From NCBI RefSeq assembly GCF_006363815.1, contig NZ_RRYT01000014.1, positions 43,192 to 107,191 on the forward strand: a stretch of DNA of 64,000 nucleotides, in the 5' to 3' direction. The notes beneath the pieces are model-generated. The model had not been told where the DNA came from, searched no databases, and was given only the letters and a program-made list of their open reading frames with translations. The position numbers and the translations under genes are program-made. Origin of the DNA: Thermomonospora catenispora (GTDB lineage Bacteria; Actinomycetota; Actinomycetes; Streptosporangiales; Streptosporangiaceae). Shown piece by piece: positions 16,977-26,053 of the stretch; position 1 is the stretch's first letter; every line of letters begins with the position of its first letter.

Positions 16977-18194
16977 GTGAGGAGAGCACGCCTGCGCACC
17001 CGCATCGCGGCACTGGCCGGCCTGGCGACCGTGCTCGCGCTCACCGGTCAGGCGCCCGCCGCGCACGCCCACGCCGTCGGCGACCCGCTGAGCGGCAGGG
17101 TCCGCCTCTACGTGGAGCCGGACGGCAACGCCGAGCGGCAGGCCCGGCGATGGGCCGCCGAGGGCCGCACCGAGGACGCCGCCCTCATGCGGGCCATGGC
17201 GAAGATCCCCCAGGCCGTCTGGTTCACCGACGGCCCCCCCGCCCAGGTCGAACGCCGGGTCCGCGACGTCATGCGACGGGCCCGCCGGCAGAACGCGGTG
17301 CCCGTGCTGGTCGCCTACTACGTCCCCGGCCGCGACTGCTCGCAGTACTCGGCCGGGGGAGCGCCCGACGAGCGGACCTACAAGCGGTGGATCGACGCCT
17401 TCGCCCGAGGCATCGGCGGCGGCCGGGCCGTGGTTATCGTCGAACCGGACGGGCTGGCGCTGCTGTCCAGCGAGCCGTGGTGCAACGACGGCGGGGGCGG
17501 CAGCACCGGCGAGCCGGAGGACATGAGCCTGGTCGAGCAGCGCTTCCGGGAGATCAGGCACGCGATCGCCGTCTTCTCCCGGCTGCCGCGCACCGGCGTC
17601 TACGTGGACGCCGGGCACTCGGCCTGGCACGAGCTGAACGACTACGACGCCGGATACGGCGAACCGCGCATCCAACCGGGCATCGTCAGCCGGCTGATGC
17701 GCGGCGGCGTCGCCGGAGCCGACGGCTTCGTGCTCAACGTCTCCAACTACCGCACCGACGCCGAGCTGATCGAGTACGGGACCCGGGTGTCCAAGTGCCT
17801 GTGGCTGCGCACCCGAACCGGGGCCGCCTCCTGCTCCGAGGACGATCTGGCCGCCGTGCCCGACGACGCCCGCGGCCTCACCCCGTTCGTGCTGGACACC
17901 AGCCGGAACGGGCGGGGCCCCTGGACCGCGCCGCCGGGCCTCTACCCCGATCCGCAGGAGTGGTGCAACCCGCCCGGCCGGGGTCTGGGCGCGCGCCCGG
18001 GCACCCGCACCGGCGACCGACTGGTCCGGGCCTTCCTGTGGGTGAAGCGGCCCGGCGAGTCCGACGGCCAGTGCACCCGCGGCACCGCGGGACCCGAGGA
18101 CCCCGAGTACGGGATCGTCGATCCGCCCGCCGGTCAATGGTGGCCGGAGCAGGCGCTCGACCTGGCGCGGCGGGCCGTCCCCCCGCTGCGCTGA
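16977..18194 (+). CDS. Secreted GH6 cellulase (endo-1,4-beta-glucanase type)
   Basis: 405 residues. A cleavable signal peptide (Arg-rich start, AALAGLATVLALTG core, likely cut after PAAHA) precedes a single GH6 catalytic domain. The conserved aspartates occur in YYVPGRDCSQYSAGGA, VVIVEPDGLALL (general acid) and FVLDTSRNGRGPW; YVDAGHSAW is another GH6 landmark. The loops and size resemble Cel6A-type endoglucanases. No carbohydrate-binding module is attached, so attack on crystalline cellulose would be limited unless other enzymes help. GTG 16977 follows GAAGGGAG. Controlled by the CelR box just upstream; ends at a strong hairpin. Confidence 0.93.
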   Translation: MRRARLRTRIAALAGLATVLALTGQAPAAHAHAVGDPLSGRVRLYVEPDGNAERQARRWAAEGRTEDAALMRAMAKIPQAVWFTDGPPAQVERRVRDVMRRARRQNAVPVLVAYYVPGRDCSQYSAGGAPDERTYKRWIDAFARGIGGGRAVVIVEPDGLALLSSEPWCNDGGGGSTGEPEDMSLVEQRFREIRHAIAVFSRLPRTGVYVDAGHSAWHELNDYDAGYGEPRIQPGIVSRLMRGGVAGADGFVLNVSNYRTDAELIEYGTRVSKCLWLRTRTGAASCSEDDLAAVPDDARGLTPFVLDTSRNGRGPWTAPPGLYPDPQEWCNPPGRGLGARPGTRTGDRLVRAFLWVKRPGESDGQCTRGTAGPEDPEYGIVDPPAGQWWPEQALDLARRAVPPLR

Positions 18195-18216
18195 CCCGCC
18201 GATCCGCCGCGAGACC

Positions 18217-18246
18217 CTCCCGCGGGACCGGGCGGTCCCGCGGGAG
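18217..18246. terminator. Bidirectional terminator between the cellulase and alpha-glucosidase genes
   Basis: A perfect 13-bp stem (ctcccgcgggacc / ggtcccgcgggag) with a 4-nt loop gggc, placed between two convergent genes. Confidence 0.75.
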
Positions 18247-18265
18247 TTCCACGTCCGGACGCCGA

Positions 18266-19957
18266 TCAGGCCCCGCCCTGACCGCCGCCCCCCTCCGGGG
18301 CGGTCCGCTGCCGCGGCACCGATTCGCCCCGCTCCCACCACGCGGCGGTGTCGGGCGGCAGCACCAGGCACTCCCCCTCGATGCGGACCGGTCCGCTGGC
18401 CAGCAGCAGCGGCCCGAACGCCGGTATCCGGACGGTGCGGTCGCCCATGTTCACCGCGCACACCAGCGACCGCTCCGCACCGTCGTCCGATGCGCCCTCG
18501 CGGGTGAACACCAGCGTCTCGGGCGGCCCGGCCTGCCAGCGCAGCGGCCCGTCCCCCAGCGCCGGGTGCTCGCGCCGGATCGCCAGCGCCCGCCGGTACA
18601 GCGTCAGCATCGAGTCCGGATCGGCCGACTGGCGTTCCGCGGTCAGCTCGCGCCAGTGCTCGGGCATCGGCAGCCAGCTGGAGGGGCCCGGGCTGAACCC
18701 GAACGGCGGCGCGTCCCCCGACCAGGGGATCGGCACCCGGCAGCCGTCGCGGCCGTCCTCGGGATCGCGGGCGCGCTGCGGGTCCCGCCGGTACTCGTCC
18801 GGCAGGTCCAGCACCTCGGCCAGGCCCAGCTCCTCGCCCTGGTAGATGTAGGCCGAGCCGGGCAGCGCCAGCATCAGCAGCGCCGCGGCGCGGGCCCGCC
18901 GCAGCCCCAGCTCGCCGCCGCCGTACCGGGTGACGTGCCGCTTGACGTCGTGGTTGGACAGCACCCAGGTGGTGGGCGCGCCCACCAGCTCGGCGGTGCG
19001 CAGCGACTCGGCGATCACCTCGCGCTTGGCGCGGTAGTCCCAGTCGGCGACCAGGTAGTGGAAGTTGAACGCCTGGTGCAGCTCGTCGGGCCGCACGTAG
19101 CGGGCCAGCCGCTCGGGGGTCGGCGCCCACGCCTCGGCCACGCCGATCCGCTCCCCGGGATAGGAGTCCAGCAGCCGTCGCCAGGAGCGGTGGATCTCGT
19201 GCACCCCGTCCTGGTCGAAGTACGGCAGGACGTTGTCGCCCAGCATGGTGGCCTGTCCCTGCCAGCCGACGTCGGGCAGGCCCTCGGCCTTGACCATGCC
19301 GTGCGCCACGTCGATGCGGAACCCGTCCACCCCCAGGTCCAGCCAGAACCGCAGGACGTCCTCGAACTCGGCGCGGACCTCGGGGTTGTCCCAGTTCAGA
19401 TCGGGCTGTTCGACGGCGAACAGGTGCAGGTACCACTGCCCGTCCGCGACGCGCGTCCAGGCCGATCCGCCGAACACCGACTCCCAGTCGTTGGGCGGCA
19501 GCGATCCGTCGGGGCCGCGGCCGTCGCGGAAGATGTAGCGGTCGCGGGCCGGGCTGCCCGGGCCGGCGGCCAGCGCCTCCTGGAACCACGGGTGCCGGTC
19601 GGAGGTGTGGTTGGGCACCAGGTCCACGATCACCCGCAGTCCCAGCTCGTGGGCCTCGTCGAGGAGCGCGCGGAAGTCCTCCAGCGTTCCGAAGATCGGG
19701 TCCACGCCCCGGTAGTCGGCCACGTCGTACCCGAAGTCGGCCATCGGCGAGGGGTAGAACGGCGTGATCCACACCGCGTCCACGCCGAGGTCGGCCAGGT
19801 ACGGCAGCCGGCTGCGGATCCCGGGCAGGTCGCCGACCCCGTCGCCGTCGGAGTCGGCGAAGCTGCGGATGTAGATCTGGTAGATCACCGCATCCCGCCA
19901 CCAGCGGGTGCCCGACCCCGCGGCGCGGGCGGAGGCGTCGGCCGTGTGCTGCGTCAT
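18266..19957 (-). CDS. GH13 alpha-glucosidase (oligo-1,6/alpha-1,4-glucosidase group)
   Basis: 563 residues, cytoplasmic (no signal peptide). Conserved GH13 regions: AVWITPFYPSPMADFGYDV, DLVPNHTSDRHPWF, the nucleophile Asp in DGFRIDVAHGM, the acid/base Glu in GVAEAWAP, and the transition-state Asp in VLSNHDVKRHVTRYGG. It releases glucose from alpha-linked oligosaccharides. AAAGGA precedes ATG 19957. It converges on the cellulase gene; no CelR palindrome was found upstream, so its control may be separate from that of the ceb operon. Confidence 0.9.
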   Translation of the reverse strand: MTQHTADASARAAGSGTRWWRDAVIYQIYIRSFADSDGDGVGDLPGIRSRLPYLADLGVDAVWITPFYPSPMADFGYDVADYRGVDPIFGTLEDFRALLDEAHELGLRVIVDLVPNHTSDRHPWFQEALAAGPGSPARDRYIFRDGRGPDGSLPPNDWESVFGGSAWTRVADGQWYLHLFAVEQPDLNWDNPEVRAEFEDVLRFWLDLGVDGFRIDVAHGMVKAEGLPDVGWQGQATMLGDNVLPYFDQDGVHEIHRSWRRLLDSYPGERIGVAEAWAPTPERLARYVRPDELHQAFNFHYLVADWDYRAKREVIAESLRTAELVGAPTTWVLSNHDVKRHVTRYGGGELGLRRARAAALLMLALPGSAYIYQGEELGLAEVLDLPDEYRRDPQRARDPEDGRDGCRVPIPWSGDAPPFGFSPGPSSWLPMPEHWRELTAERQSADPDSMLTLYRRALAIRREHPALGDGPLRWQAGPPETLVFTREGASDDGAERSLVCAVNMGDRTVRIPAFGPLLLASGPVRIEGECLVLPPDTAAWWERGESVPRQRTAPEGGGGQGGA

Positions 19958-20396
19958 CGATGTCCTTTGCTCGTCGCGTTCGTGCGCCGCCGCCGGCGGT
20001 CCGCCCGACGGCGATCCGTCCCTGGAACGACGCCACCGGCGGCGCGGTGACGATCCCCGGGTCCTGCCGCGCGCCGGCGGTCGTCGCGCCCGCCGCCGCC
20101 GGCGGGTCCGGCGACGGCGGGCGCGGCCGTCTCCGCGGCGTCGACCGCCGATGCGTCGAGGGCGGCCTCGCTCGAGGCGCTCGTCCGAGGCATCGGTGGT
20201 CGAGGCGTCGATGCAGGTGAGAGCGGTGCGACCGCGGCGCGGGCGGGTCCCAGCCTATGTCGGCGGCGGACCGCTCCGGCGGAACCGGCCGGGAGATTCG
20301 GCAGATCCTGCCGATCGGCGGCGCCCGCCCGGGGACGCGCCTCGGCCGGTTCCGGACGATCCCGCCCCGCGGGGGCGGTCTCGCGCCGAGACGAAC
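19958..20396. other. Gene-free stretch upstream of the alpha-glucosidase gene
   Basis: About 440 nt without a convincing gene. It contains loosely repeated cgaggcgtcg-type words near 20110-20215 but no clear period. It holds the alpha-glucosidase promoter region; no confident -35/-10 pair or LacI-type operator was seen. Confidence 0.35.
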
Positions 20397-20432
20397 GCAA
20401 GGGCCGTCGCGGAGGTCCGCGACGGCCCTTGC
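20397..20432. terminator. Strong hairpin after the DUF3068 gene
   Basis: A perfect 16-bp stem (gcaagggccgtcgcgg / ccgcgacggcccttgc) with loop aggt, 33 nt beyond the minus-strand stop at 20466. Confidence 0.8.
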
Positions 20433-20465
20433 GCGGGGGTGGCCTCTGGGGTGGTGTCCGGGAGG

Positions 20466-21470
20466 TCAGGAGGCGTGCCGCGTGCCCCGGCGGCGCAGCA
20501 TCGCCGCGGCCCCGGCGCCCAGCAGCGCCAGGCCCAGGAGCAGCGACACCAACGGGCCGGTCACGCGCAGCAGCGACACCTTGGAGGCGGTGTCGTCGGC
20601 CTTGGCGACCAGCTCTTTCTGGCTCTGCGGGGTCATCTTCAGGGTGAAGTCCGCGACGATCTTGCTGCCGTTGCCGTCCTTGCCGCGCAGCGTCTGCACG
20701 ACCTGCTGTTCGCGGTGGACGGTGACGCCGCTGCGCGGGTCGACCCAGTAGGCGATGGTGGCCCGCTGGTAACGGTCGGCCGCCACGTTGCGGCTCTTGC
20801 CCGGGATGCCGAGCAGCGTGGAGGGGACCTCCGGCAGGGTGGCGATGACGGTGTCCGGGATGGTCTGCACGAACTTGTAGGCCTTGACGCCCCGGATCGT
20901 CTCGGTGCCCTGGTACTCGGCCGGCCAGGACCGCTTGGTGCTGGCGTCGAACACCTGGTAGGTCTTCTTCTCCAGCGAGCCGACCGGCCAGAACAGGCCG
21001 CTCAGCCCCGACGGCCGGACCGAGGTGTCGTTGTTGACGTGGGTGCCGCAGCAGGCCTTCAGCTCGCCGCTGCCGCGGTCGAACGCCAACCGCTGCTGGA
21101 TGATGCTCACCTCGTTGCCGCCGTTGGGGATGTCCTCCAGCACCTGGAAGACGTCCCACACGGCGGTGTCCCCCTTGGCGGCCTTGACGTCGCCGCGCAT
21201 CGTGCTGGTGAGCGTCAGCGTCGCACCGGTCCGGTCCTGGACGGCCCCGGCGTCGAAGTAGGAGGCGCCGATCGCCTGCAGGGTGGTCTTCTGGTAGAGG
21301 TTCGTCGGGGCGACCAGCAGCCGGTCGGCCACGAAGAAGCGCAGCGCGAGCGCCGTCGTGAGCAGGAAGACCCCCACCCCGAGCAGGATCGGTGCGAGAA
21401 GGCCCCGGGACCGCGTCTCGCCGTCGGAAGGGTTCCTGCCGGCCGTGCGCGGAGCCTGATCAGTCGTCAT
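20466..21470 (-). CDS. DUF3068 membrane protein (PorA-family annotation)
   Basis: 334 residues. One membrane segment near the N-terminus (LLAPILLGVGVFLLTTALALRF), a large exported domain, and a second membrane segment near the C-terminus (VSLLLGLALLGAGAAAML) followed by RRRG. The exported part carries the DUF3068 features ALRFFVADRLLVAPTNLYQ and VYWVDP-like YWVDPRSGVTVHREQQ, plus a CC pair. Found across actinobacteria; the biochemical role is unknown. ATG 21470 is chosen; AAAGGA lies about 13 nt upstream, rather far, and GTG 21539 is an alternative. Confidence 0.8.
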   Translation of the reverse strand: MTTDQAPRTAGRNPSDGETRSRGLLAPILLGVGVFLLTTALALRFFVADRLLVAPTNLYQKTTLQAIGASYFDAGAVQDRTGATLTLTSTMRGDVKAAKGDTAVWDVFQVLEDIPNGGNEVSIIQQRLAFDRGSGELKACCGTHVNNDTSVRPSGLSGLFWPVGSLEKKTYQVFDASTKRSWPAEYQGTETIRGVKAYKFVQTIPDTVIATLPEVPSTLLGIPGKSRNVAADRYQRATIAYWVDPRSGVTVHREQQVVQTLRGKDGNGSKIVADFTLKMTPQSQKELVAKADDTASKVSLLRVTGPLVSLLLGLALLGAGAAAMLRRRGTRHAS

Positions 21471-21690
21471 GGGGCGCTCGTGTCCTTTCGTGAGCGCGAA
21501 GGGGTGGACAGGTATCGCCGGGCGAGTGTCCTCCGTCACGGGGACGGCGGACTATGTGCCGGGATGAGTAACCGTACGCTTTGTTTTCATGTGCTGTTGA
21601 GCAAAAAGTCGGGTTTGTACTCACGGAGTGTTCAACTCGTGACCTGAGAGGAGCCGACGGCCACCCTCCGTGCCGAGCCCGCTTCACCGT
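21471..21690. promoter_or_regulatory. A/T-richer promoter region of the DUF3068 gene
   Basis: Positions 21550-21640 are clearly lower in GC than the surroundings and contain several TTG-type -35 candidates on the minus strand (TTGAAC, TTGCTC) and a TACGGT -10 candidate. No single spaced pair stands out. Confidence 0.35.
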
Positions 21691-21822
21691 GTCGGCACGG
21701 CGCCGGCACGGCGTCGATGCGACGTCGATGCGACGGCGATGCGGCGTCGCCACGGTGTCGCCACGGCGTCGTCACGGCGTCGACAGAGGGTCGTCACGGC
21801 GTCGTCACGGCGTCGTCACGCA
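21691..21822. repeat. Tandem array: twelve 11-nt units, consensus GTCGNCACGGC
   Basis: Twelve consecutive 11-nt units without gaps. Three subtypes occur: gtcggcacggc-like (units 1-2), gtcgatgcgac-like (3-5) and gtcg(c/t)cacggc-like (6-12), with unit 9 the most degenerate (gtcgacagagg). Eleven is not a multiple of three, so it is not a coding repeat; the period is close to one helical turn. The last unit runs into the ROK-gene hairpin at 21819. Function unknown. Confidence 0.85.
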
Positions 21823-21843
21823 GCCGGCACCGTGCCGGCTGCG
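21819..21843. terminator. Hairpin after the ROK gene
   Basis: Inverted repeat gcagccggca / tgccggctgc with a 3-nt loop, 80 nt after the minus-strand stop at 21923. It overlaps the end of the 11-nt array. Confidence 0.6.
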
Positions 21844-21922
21844 CCCCGCTCGTCGGACGCCGGACCGTGTGCGGTGCGGCGGATCGCCGGAGCGCGGAGC
21901 GAAGACCCGGGCCGCCCGATCG

Positions 21923-23083
21923 TCAGCGGCCGGCCGACAGGGCGGCGTCCACGGCGGCGGGGGAGAGGATGTGGTCGCAGACCATGGCCGCGCAGCCCAT
22001 CAGGCCCGCCGCGTCGCCCAGCATGCTCGGCTCGATGCGCAGCTGCCGGGTGGCCAGCGCGGTCGCCCGCCGGTAGACCACCTCGCGGACTCCGGCGATC
22101 AGCGGCTCGACCCCGTCGGTGAGGTCGCCGCCCAGCACCACCACGGCCGGGTTGAGCAGGTTGACGGCGGCGGCGACCACTTCTCCGATCCGCCGGCCGG
22201 CCTCCCGGACCAGCGCCACCACCGTCGCGTCCCCGGCGGCGACGCGCCTGGTCAGCTCGCCCAGGTCGGCCGCGCCGGTGCGGGCCAGCAGGGCGGCCCC
22301 GCCGGCGACGGCCTCCACGCAGTCGGTGTTGCCGCAGCGGCACGGCGTGCCGTCGCCGTCGCGCACCGGGATGTGCCCGATCTCCCCGGCCGCCCCCAGC
22401 GCGCCGCGCTGGATCCGGCCGCCGGCGATCAGGCCCGCGCCGATGCCGGTGGACACCTTCACGAACAGCATGTCGTCGATCCGGTCCCGGTAGCGGGCCT
22501 GATACTCGCCCAGCGCCGCGACGTTCACGTCGTTGTCGACGTGCACCGGGACCGGGAACCGCTCGGACACGATCTCCCCCAGGTCCACGCCGCCCAGCCA
22601 GGGGCGCCGGCCGGGGCCGGGGGCGTGCTCGCGGGCGGGCTCGGCGGTGTCGGGGCTGCCCACCCCCACGCCGCGCACGGCGGTGCGCGACAGCCCCGCC
22701 TTGCCCAGCAGCTCGTCCCACTGGTCCAGCAGCCCGGCCGCCAGCCCCGCCGCGTCCTGGTCGGTGGGCAGGTCGGGGGCGGACTGCACCAGGATCCGGC
22801 CGCCCAGGTCGCACACCGCGAGCTGGCCGCGGCGGCGGCCGAGGTTGGCCACCAGGACGGCTCCGCCCGCCGCGTTGAACTCCAGCCGGGCCGGCGGGCG
22901 TCCGCCGGACGACAGCTCTCCGGGGCGTTCGATGACCAGCCCGTGCGCGATCAGCTCGTTGACCCGCAGGGTGACCGCCGGGCGGGACAGCCCGGTGAGG
23001 CGGGCCAGCTCGGCACGGGTGGCCACGCCCTCCTCGCGAATGAGGCGGAGGAGGTCTCCGCTGGTGGAGGGGCGTCTGGGCAC
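21923..23083 (-). CDS. ROK-family transcriptional regulator (probable Entner-Doudoroff operon regulator)
   Basis: 386 residues. An N-terminal winged helix-turn-helix (LLRLIREEGVATRAELARLTG, SRPAVTLRVNELIAHGLV) precedes a ROK domain with HVDNDVNVAALGE, GEIGHIPV and the zinc motif CRCGNTDCVEA. The kinase ATP motif (normally DxGGT) is replaced by NLGRRRGQ, so it is a regulator rather than a sugar kinase. It is divergent from edd-glk-eda across 151 bp, which makes it the likely controller of that operon. GTG 23083 is the only reasonable start after which the helix-turn-helix is complete; the ribosome site is weak. Confidence 0.85.
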   Translation of the reverse strand: MPRRPSTSGDLLRLIREEGVATRAELARLTGLSRPAVTLRVNELIAHGLVIERPGELSSGGRPPARLEFNAAGGAVLVANLGRRRGQLAVCDLGGRILVQSAPDLPTDQDAAGLAAGLLDQWDELLGKAGLSRTAVRGVGVGSPDTAEPAREHAPGPGRRPWLGGVDLGEIVSERFPVPVHVDNDVNVAALGEYQARYRDRIDDMLFVKVSTGIGAGLIAGGRIQRGALGAAGEIGHIPVRDGDGTPCRCGNTDCVEAVAGGAALLARTGAADLGELTRRVAAGDATVVALVREAGRRIGEVVAAAVNLLNPAVVVLGGDLTDGVEPLIAGVREVVYRRATALATRQLRIEPSMLGDAAGLMGCAAMVCDHILSPAAVDAALSAGR

Positions 23084-23164
23084 TGAGCCAGTGAACCACG
23101 AGGAGTTTCGTGTGTCGACCCGCGCATGATCGCAGACTTTTGTAACCCTGCGTTCATAAGGGTG

Positions 23165-23195
23165 CTTGTATAAGTTCCCTATGGGTCGGTAGTTT
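23165..23195 (+). promoter_or_regulatory. Candidate promoter of the edd-glk-eda operon
   Basis: TTGTAT (23166-23171), an 18-nt spacer and TAGTTT (23190-23195). The -35 is embedded in cttgtataag (23165-23174), whose CTT and AAG ends are inverted, a possible regulator site. The stretch 23140-23200 is A/T-rich relative to its surroundings. Confidence 0.45.
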
Positions 23196-23234
23196 TCCGT
23201 CTCGTCGTCTTTCGCCTTCCCCCCGGAGTTCCGA

Positions 23235-25055
23235 ATGTCGTCAGGACTCGACCCCGTCGTCGCACGGGTCACCGAGCGCATCGCCCGGCGCAGCGCGGAC
23301 CGCCGCGCCGCCTACCTCGAACGGATCCGGGACGCGGTGCGCGCCGGCCCCGCCCGGACCGCGCTGGGCTGCGCCAACCTCGCGCACGGCTTCGCCGCCT
23401 GCGCCCCGGCCGAGAAGCTGCGGCTGCGCGATGAGGTCACGCCCAACATCGCGATCGTGTCGGCCTACAACGACATGCTCTCGGCCCACCAGCCGTTGCA
23501 GGACTACCCGGCGATCCTCAAGAAGGCGATCGGCGAGGCGGGCGGCACCGCGCAGTTCGCCGGCGGCGTCCCGGCCATGTGCGACGGCATCACCCAGGGG
23601 CGCGCCGGCATGGAGCTGTCGCTGTTCAGCCGGGACGTGGTCGCCATGGCCACCGCGGTGGCGCTGTCCCACGACATGTTCGACGGGGCCCTGCTGCTGG
23701 GGGTCTGCGACAAGATCGTTCCCGGGCTGGTGATCGGCGCGCTGTCGTTCGGCCACCTGCCGGTGATCCTGGTGTCCGCCGGGCCGATGCCCTCCGGGCT
23801 GCCCAACGCCCGCAAGGCCAAGGTCCGCAAGCTGTTCGCCGAGGGCAAGGTGGGCCGCGCCGAGCTGCTGGAGGCCGAGGCCGCCTCCTACCACTCGCCC
23901 GGCACCTGCACCTTCTACGGCACCGCCAACTCCAACCAGCTGCTCATGGAGGTGATGGGCCTGCACCTGCCCGGCGCCAGCTTCGTCCCGCCGGGCACCG
24001 CGCTGCGCGAGGCCCTCACCGCCGAGGCCGGCCGCCGGGTGCTGGAGCTGACCGCCCTCGGCGGCGACCACACCCCCATCGGCGAGCTGCTGGACGAGCG
24101 GGCGTTCGTCAACGGCGTGGTCGCGCTGCTGGCCACCGGCGGCTCCACCAACCACACCCTGCACCTGGTCGCCATGGCGGCCGCCGCGGGCATCGAGCTG
24201 ACCTGGGACGACTTCGACGAGCTGTCCACGGTGACGCCGCTGCTGACCCGGCTGTACCCCAACGGCACCGCCGATGTGAACCACTTCCACGCCGCGGGCG
24301 GCACCGCGTTCCTCATCGGGGAGCTGCTGGACGCCGGGCTGCTGCACCCCGACGCCCGGGTGGTCGGCGGCAAGACCCTGGCCGACTACCGGGTCGTCCC
24401 CGAGCTGGGCCCGGACGGGTTGACCTGGCGTCCGGGGCCCACCGAGTCCGGCGACCTCCACGTGCTGCGGCCGGTCGCCGACCCGTTCGACGCGCACGGC
24501 GGTCTGCGCACCGTCACCGGCAATCTCGGCCGGGCGGTGGTGAAGATCTCGGCGGTCGCCCCCGAGCACCGCGTCGTGGAGGCCCCCGCCCGGGTCTTCG
24601 GCTCCCAGCAGGAGCTGCACGCCGCGTTCGAGGCCGGCGAGCTGGACCGCGACGTCGTCGTGGTGGTCCGCTTCCAGGGGCCGCGCGCCAACGGGATGCC
24701 GGAGCTGCACAAGCTCACCCCGCCGCTGACCGTGCTGCAGGACCGCGGGCACCGGGTCGCGCTGGTCACCGACGGGCGCATGTCCGGGGCGTCGGGAACG
24801 GTCCCGGCGGCCATCCACCTGTCCCCGGAGGCGGCCGCGGACGGGCCGCTGGCCCGGGTCCGCGACGGCGACGTGATCCGGCTGGACGCCGACGCCGGGG
24901 AACTGCGGGTGCTGGTGCCGGAGGAGGAGTTCGCCGCCCGCGAGCCCGCCGCGCCCCCACCGGCCGAGCAGTACGGCACCGGGCGGGAGCTGTTCGCGGC
25001 GTTCCGCCGGGCGGTCGGGCCGGCCGAGCGGGGGGCGGGGGTGTTCGCGTCATGA
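23235..25055 (+). CDS. edd: 6-phosphogluconate dehydratase
   Basis: 606 residues, normal length. Dehydrates 6-phosphogluconate to 2-keto-3-deoxy-6-phosphogluconate, the first committed step of the Entner-Doudoroff pathway. Iron-sulfur cluster cysteines are recognisable in [20 protein letters not shown] and [15 protein letters not shown]; the dehydratase C-terminal motif [11 protein letters not shown] is present. ATG 23235 follows the CCCGGAG ribosome site. First gene of a tightly coupled operon: its stop overlaps the glk start (ATGA). Confidence 0.95.
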   Translation: MSSGLDPVVARVTERIARRSADRRAAYLERIRDAVRAGPARTALGCANLAHGFAACAPAEKLRLRDEVTPNIAIVSAYNDMLSAHQPLQDYPAILKKAIGEAGGTAQFAGGVPAMCDGITQGRAGMELSLFSRDVVAMATAVALSHDMFDGALLLGVCDKIVPGLVIGALSFGHLPVILVSAGPMPSGLPNARKAKVRKLFAEGKVGRAELLEAEAASYHSPGTCTFYGTANSNQLLMEVMGLHLPGASFVPPGTALREALTAEAGRRVLELTALGGDHTPIGELLDERAFVNGVVALLATGGSTNHTLHLVAMAAAAGIELTWDDFDELSTVTPLLTRLYPNGTADVNHFHAAGGTAFLIGELLDAGLLHPDARVVGGKTLADYRVVPELGPDGLTWRPGPTESGDLHVLRPVADPFDAHGGLRTVTGNLGRAVVKISAVAPEHRVVEAPARVFGSQQELHAAFEAGELDRDVVVVVRFQGPRANGMPELHKLTPPLTVLQDRGHRVALVTDGRMSGASGTVPAAIHLSPEAAADGPLARVRDGDVIRLDADAGELRVLVPEEEFAAREPAAPPPAEQYGTGRELFAAFRRAVGPAERGAGVFAS

Positions 25056-26053
25056 CCGCGATGTCGACCGCCGCGCCGCCGCGCTCCCCGTCGGCGCAGC
25101 GGCCCTGGCTGGTCGCCGACGTCGGCGGCACCAACGCCCGGTTCGGGCTGATCACCGCGCCCGGCGGCGCGCCCTGCCGGGTGCAGGTGCTGGCGGTCCG
25201 CGACCACGCCGGGCTCGCCGAGGCCGCCGCCACCTACCTGGCCCGCCACGCCGGCGACATGCGGCCCAGCGCCGCCTGCATCGCCATCGCCGGGCCGACC
25301 TCCGAGGACGGCGAGTACCGGCTCACCAACGCGCACTGGGCGGGCAACGCCGCCGAGGTCCGCGACGACCTGGGGCTGGACCACCTGGAGCTGATGAACG
25401 ACTTCGAGGCGCTGGCGCTGGCGCTGCCCACCCTGGGGCCCGGCGACCTGCGTCCCCTGGGCGACGCCGTCCCCTCCGGCGACGCGCCCGCCGCGGTGGT
25501 CGGCCCGGGCACCGGGCTGGGCGTGGCCGGGCTGATCCGGGTGGGGGACCGGCTGGTGGCGGTGCCCGGGGAGGGCGGGCACATGGACCTGCCCGCGACC
25601 ACCGAGCGCGAGCATCGGATCGTGACGATGCTGCGCGCCGAACACGGCACCGTCGAGGCCGAGCATCTGCTCTCCGGCGACGGGCTGGCCCGGCTGTACC
25701 GGCTGCTCTCCCGGCTGCACGACGTCCCGGTGGAGCCGCTGTCGACCGCACAGATCTGCGCCCGCCGCACCGACCCGCTGTGCCATGAGACCCTGGAGAC
25801 GTTCTGCTCCCTGCTGGGCTCGTTCGCCGGAAACGTCGCCCTGACGTTCGGCGCCCGCGCCGGCGTCTACGTCGGCGGCGGGATCCTGCCCCGCATCTGG
25901 GAGGTGCTGCGCCGCAGCGACTTCCGTCGCCGCTTCGAGAGCAAGCCGCCGATGGAGTCGTATCTGCGCGCCATCCCGACCGCCCTGATCGTCGCCCCGA
26001 CCCCGGCCCTGTCCGGCGCCGCCGTCCGGCTGGCCTCCCTGGAGTTCGCGTGA
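25052..26053 (+). CDS. glk: Glucokinase, proteobacterial (Glk, PF02685-like) type
   Basis: 333 residues. Phosphorylates glucose with ATP. The phosphate loop is [13 protein letters not shown], followed by [15 protein letters not shown] (catalytic Asp), [21 protein letters not shown] and the C-terminal [12 protein letters not shown]. This pattern matches E. coli-type Glk rather than the ROK glucokinases usual in actinobacteria (no CxCGxxGC zinc site). With edd and eda this is the gene trio seen in proteobacterial hex clusters, suggesting transfer as a block. Overlaps edd by 4 nt and eda by 4 nt. Confidence 0.92.
   Translation: MTAMSTAAPPRSPSAQRPWLVADVGGTNARFGLITAPGGAPCRVQVLAVRDHAGLAEAAATYLARHAGDMRPSAACIAIAGPTSEDGEYRLTNAHWAGNAAEVRDDLGLDHLELMNDFEALALALPTLGPGDLRPLGDAVPSGDAPAAVVGPGTGLGVAGLIRVGDRLVAVPGEGGHMDLPATTEREHRIVTMLRAEHGTVEAEHLLSGDGLARLYRLLSRLHDVPVEPLSTAQICARRTDPLCHETLETFCSLLGSFAGNVALTFGARAGVYVGGGILPRIWEVLRRSDFRRRFESKPPMESYLRAIPTALIVAPTPALSGAAVRLASLEFA

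Noticed and set aside
16935..20036. Long open frames (over 1000 codons) on both strands across the cellulase and alpha-glucosidase genes
   Set aside because: Both are shadows; the real genes in the other frames have full motifs, signal peptide and ribosome sites.
19960..20250. Open frames upstream of the alpha-glucosidase gene
   Set aside because: Low-complexity composition and no ribosome site; more likely promoter or leader DNA.
21691..21822. CRISPR array
   Set aside because: The units are 11 nt and contiguous, with no spacers, and no cas genes are present.
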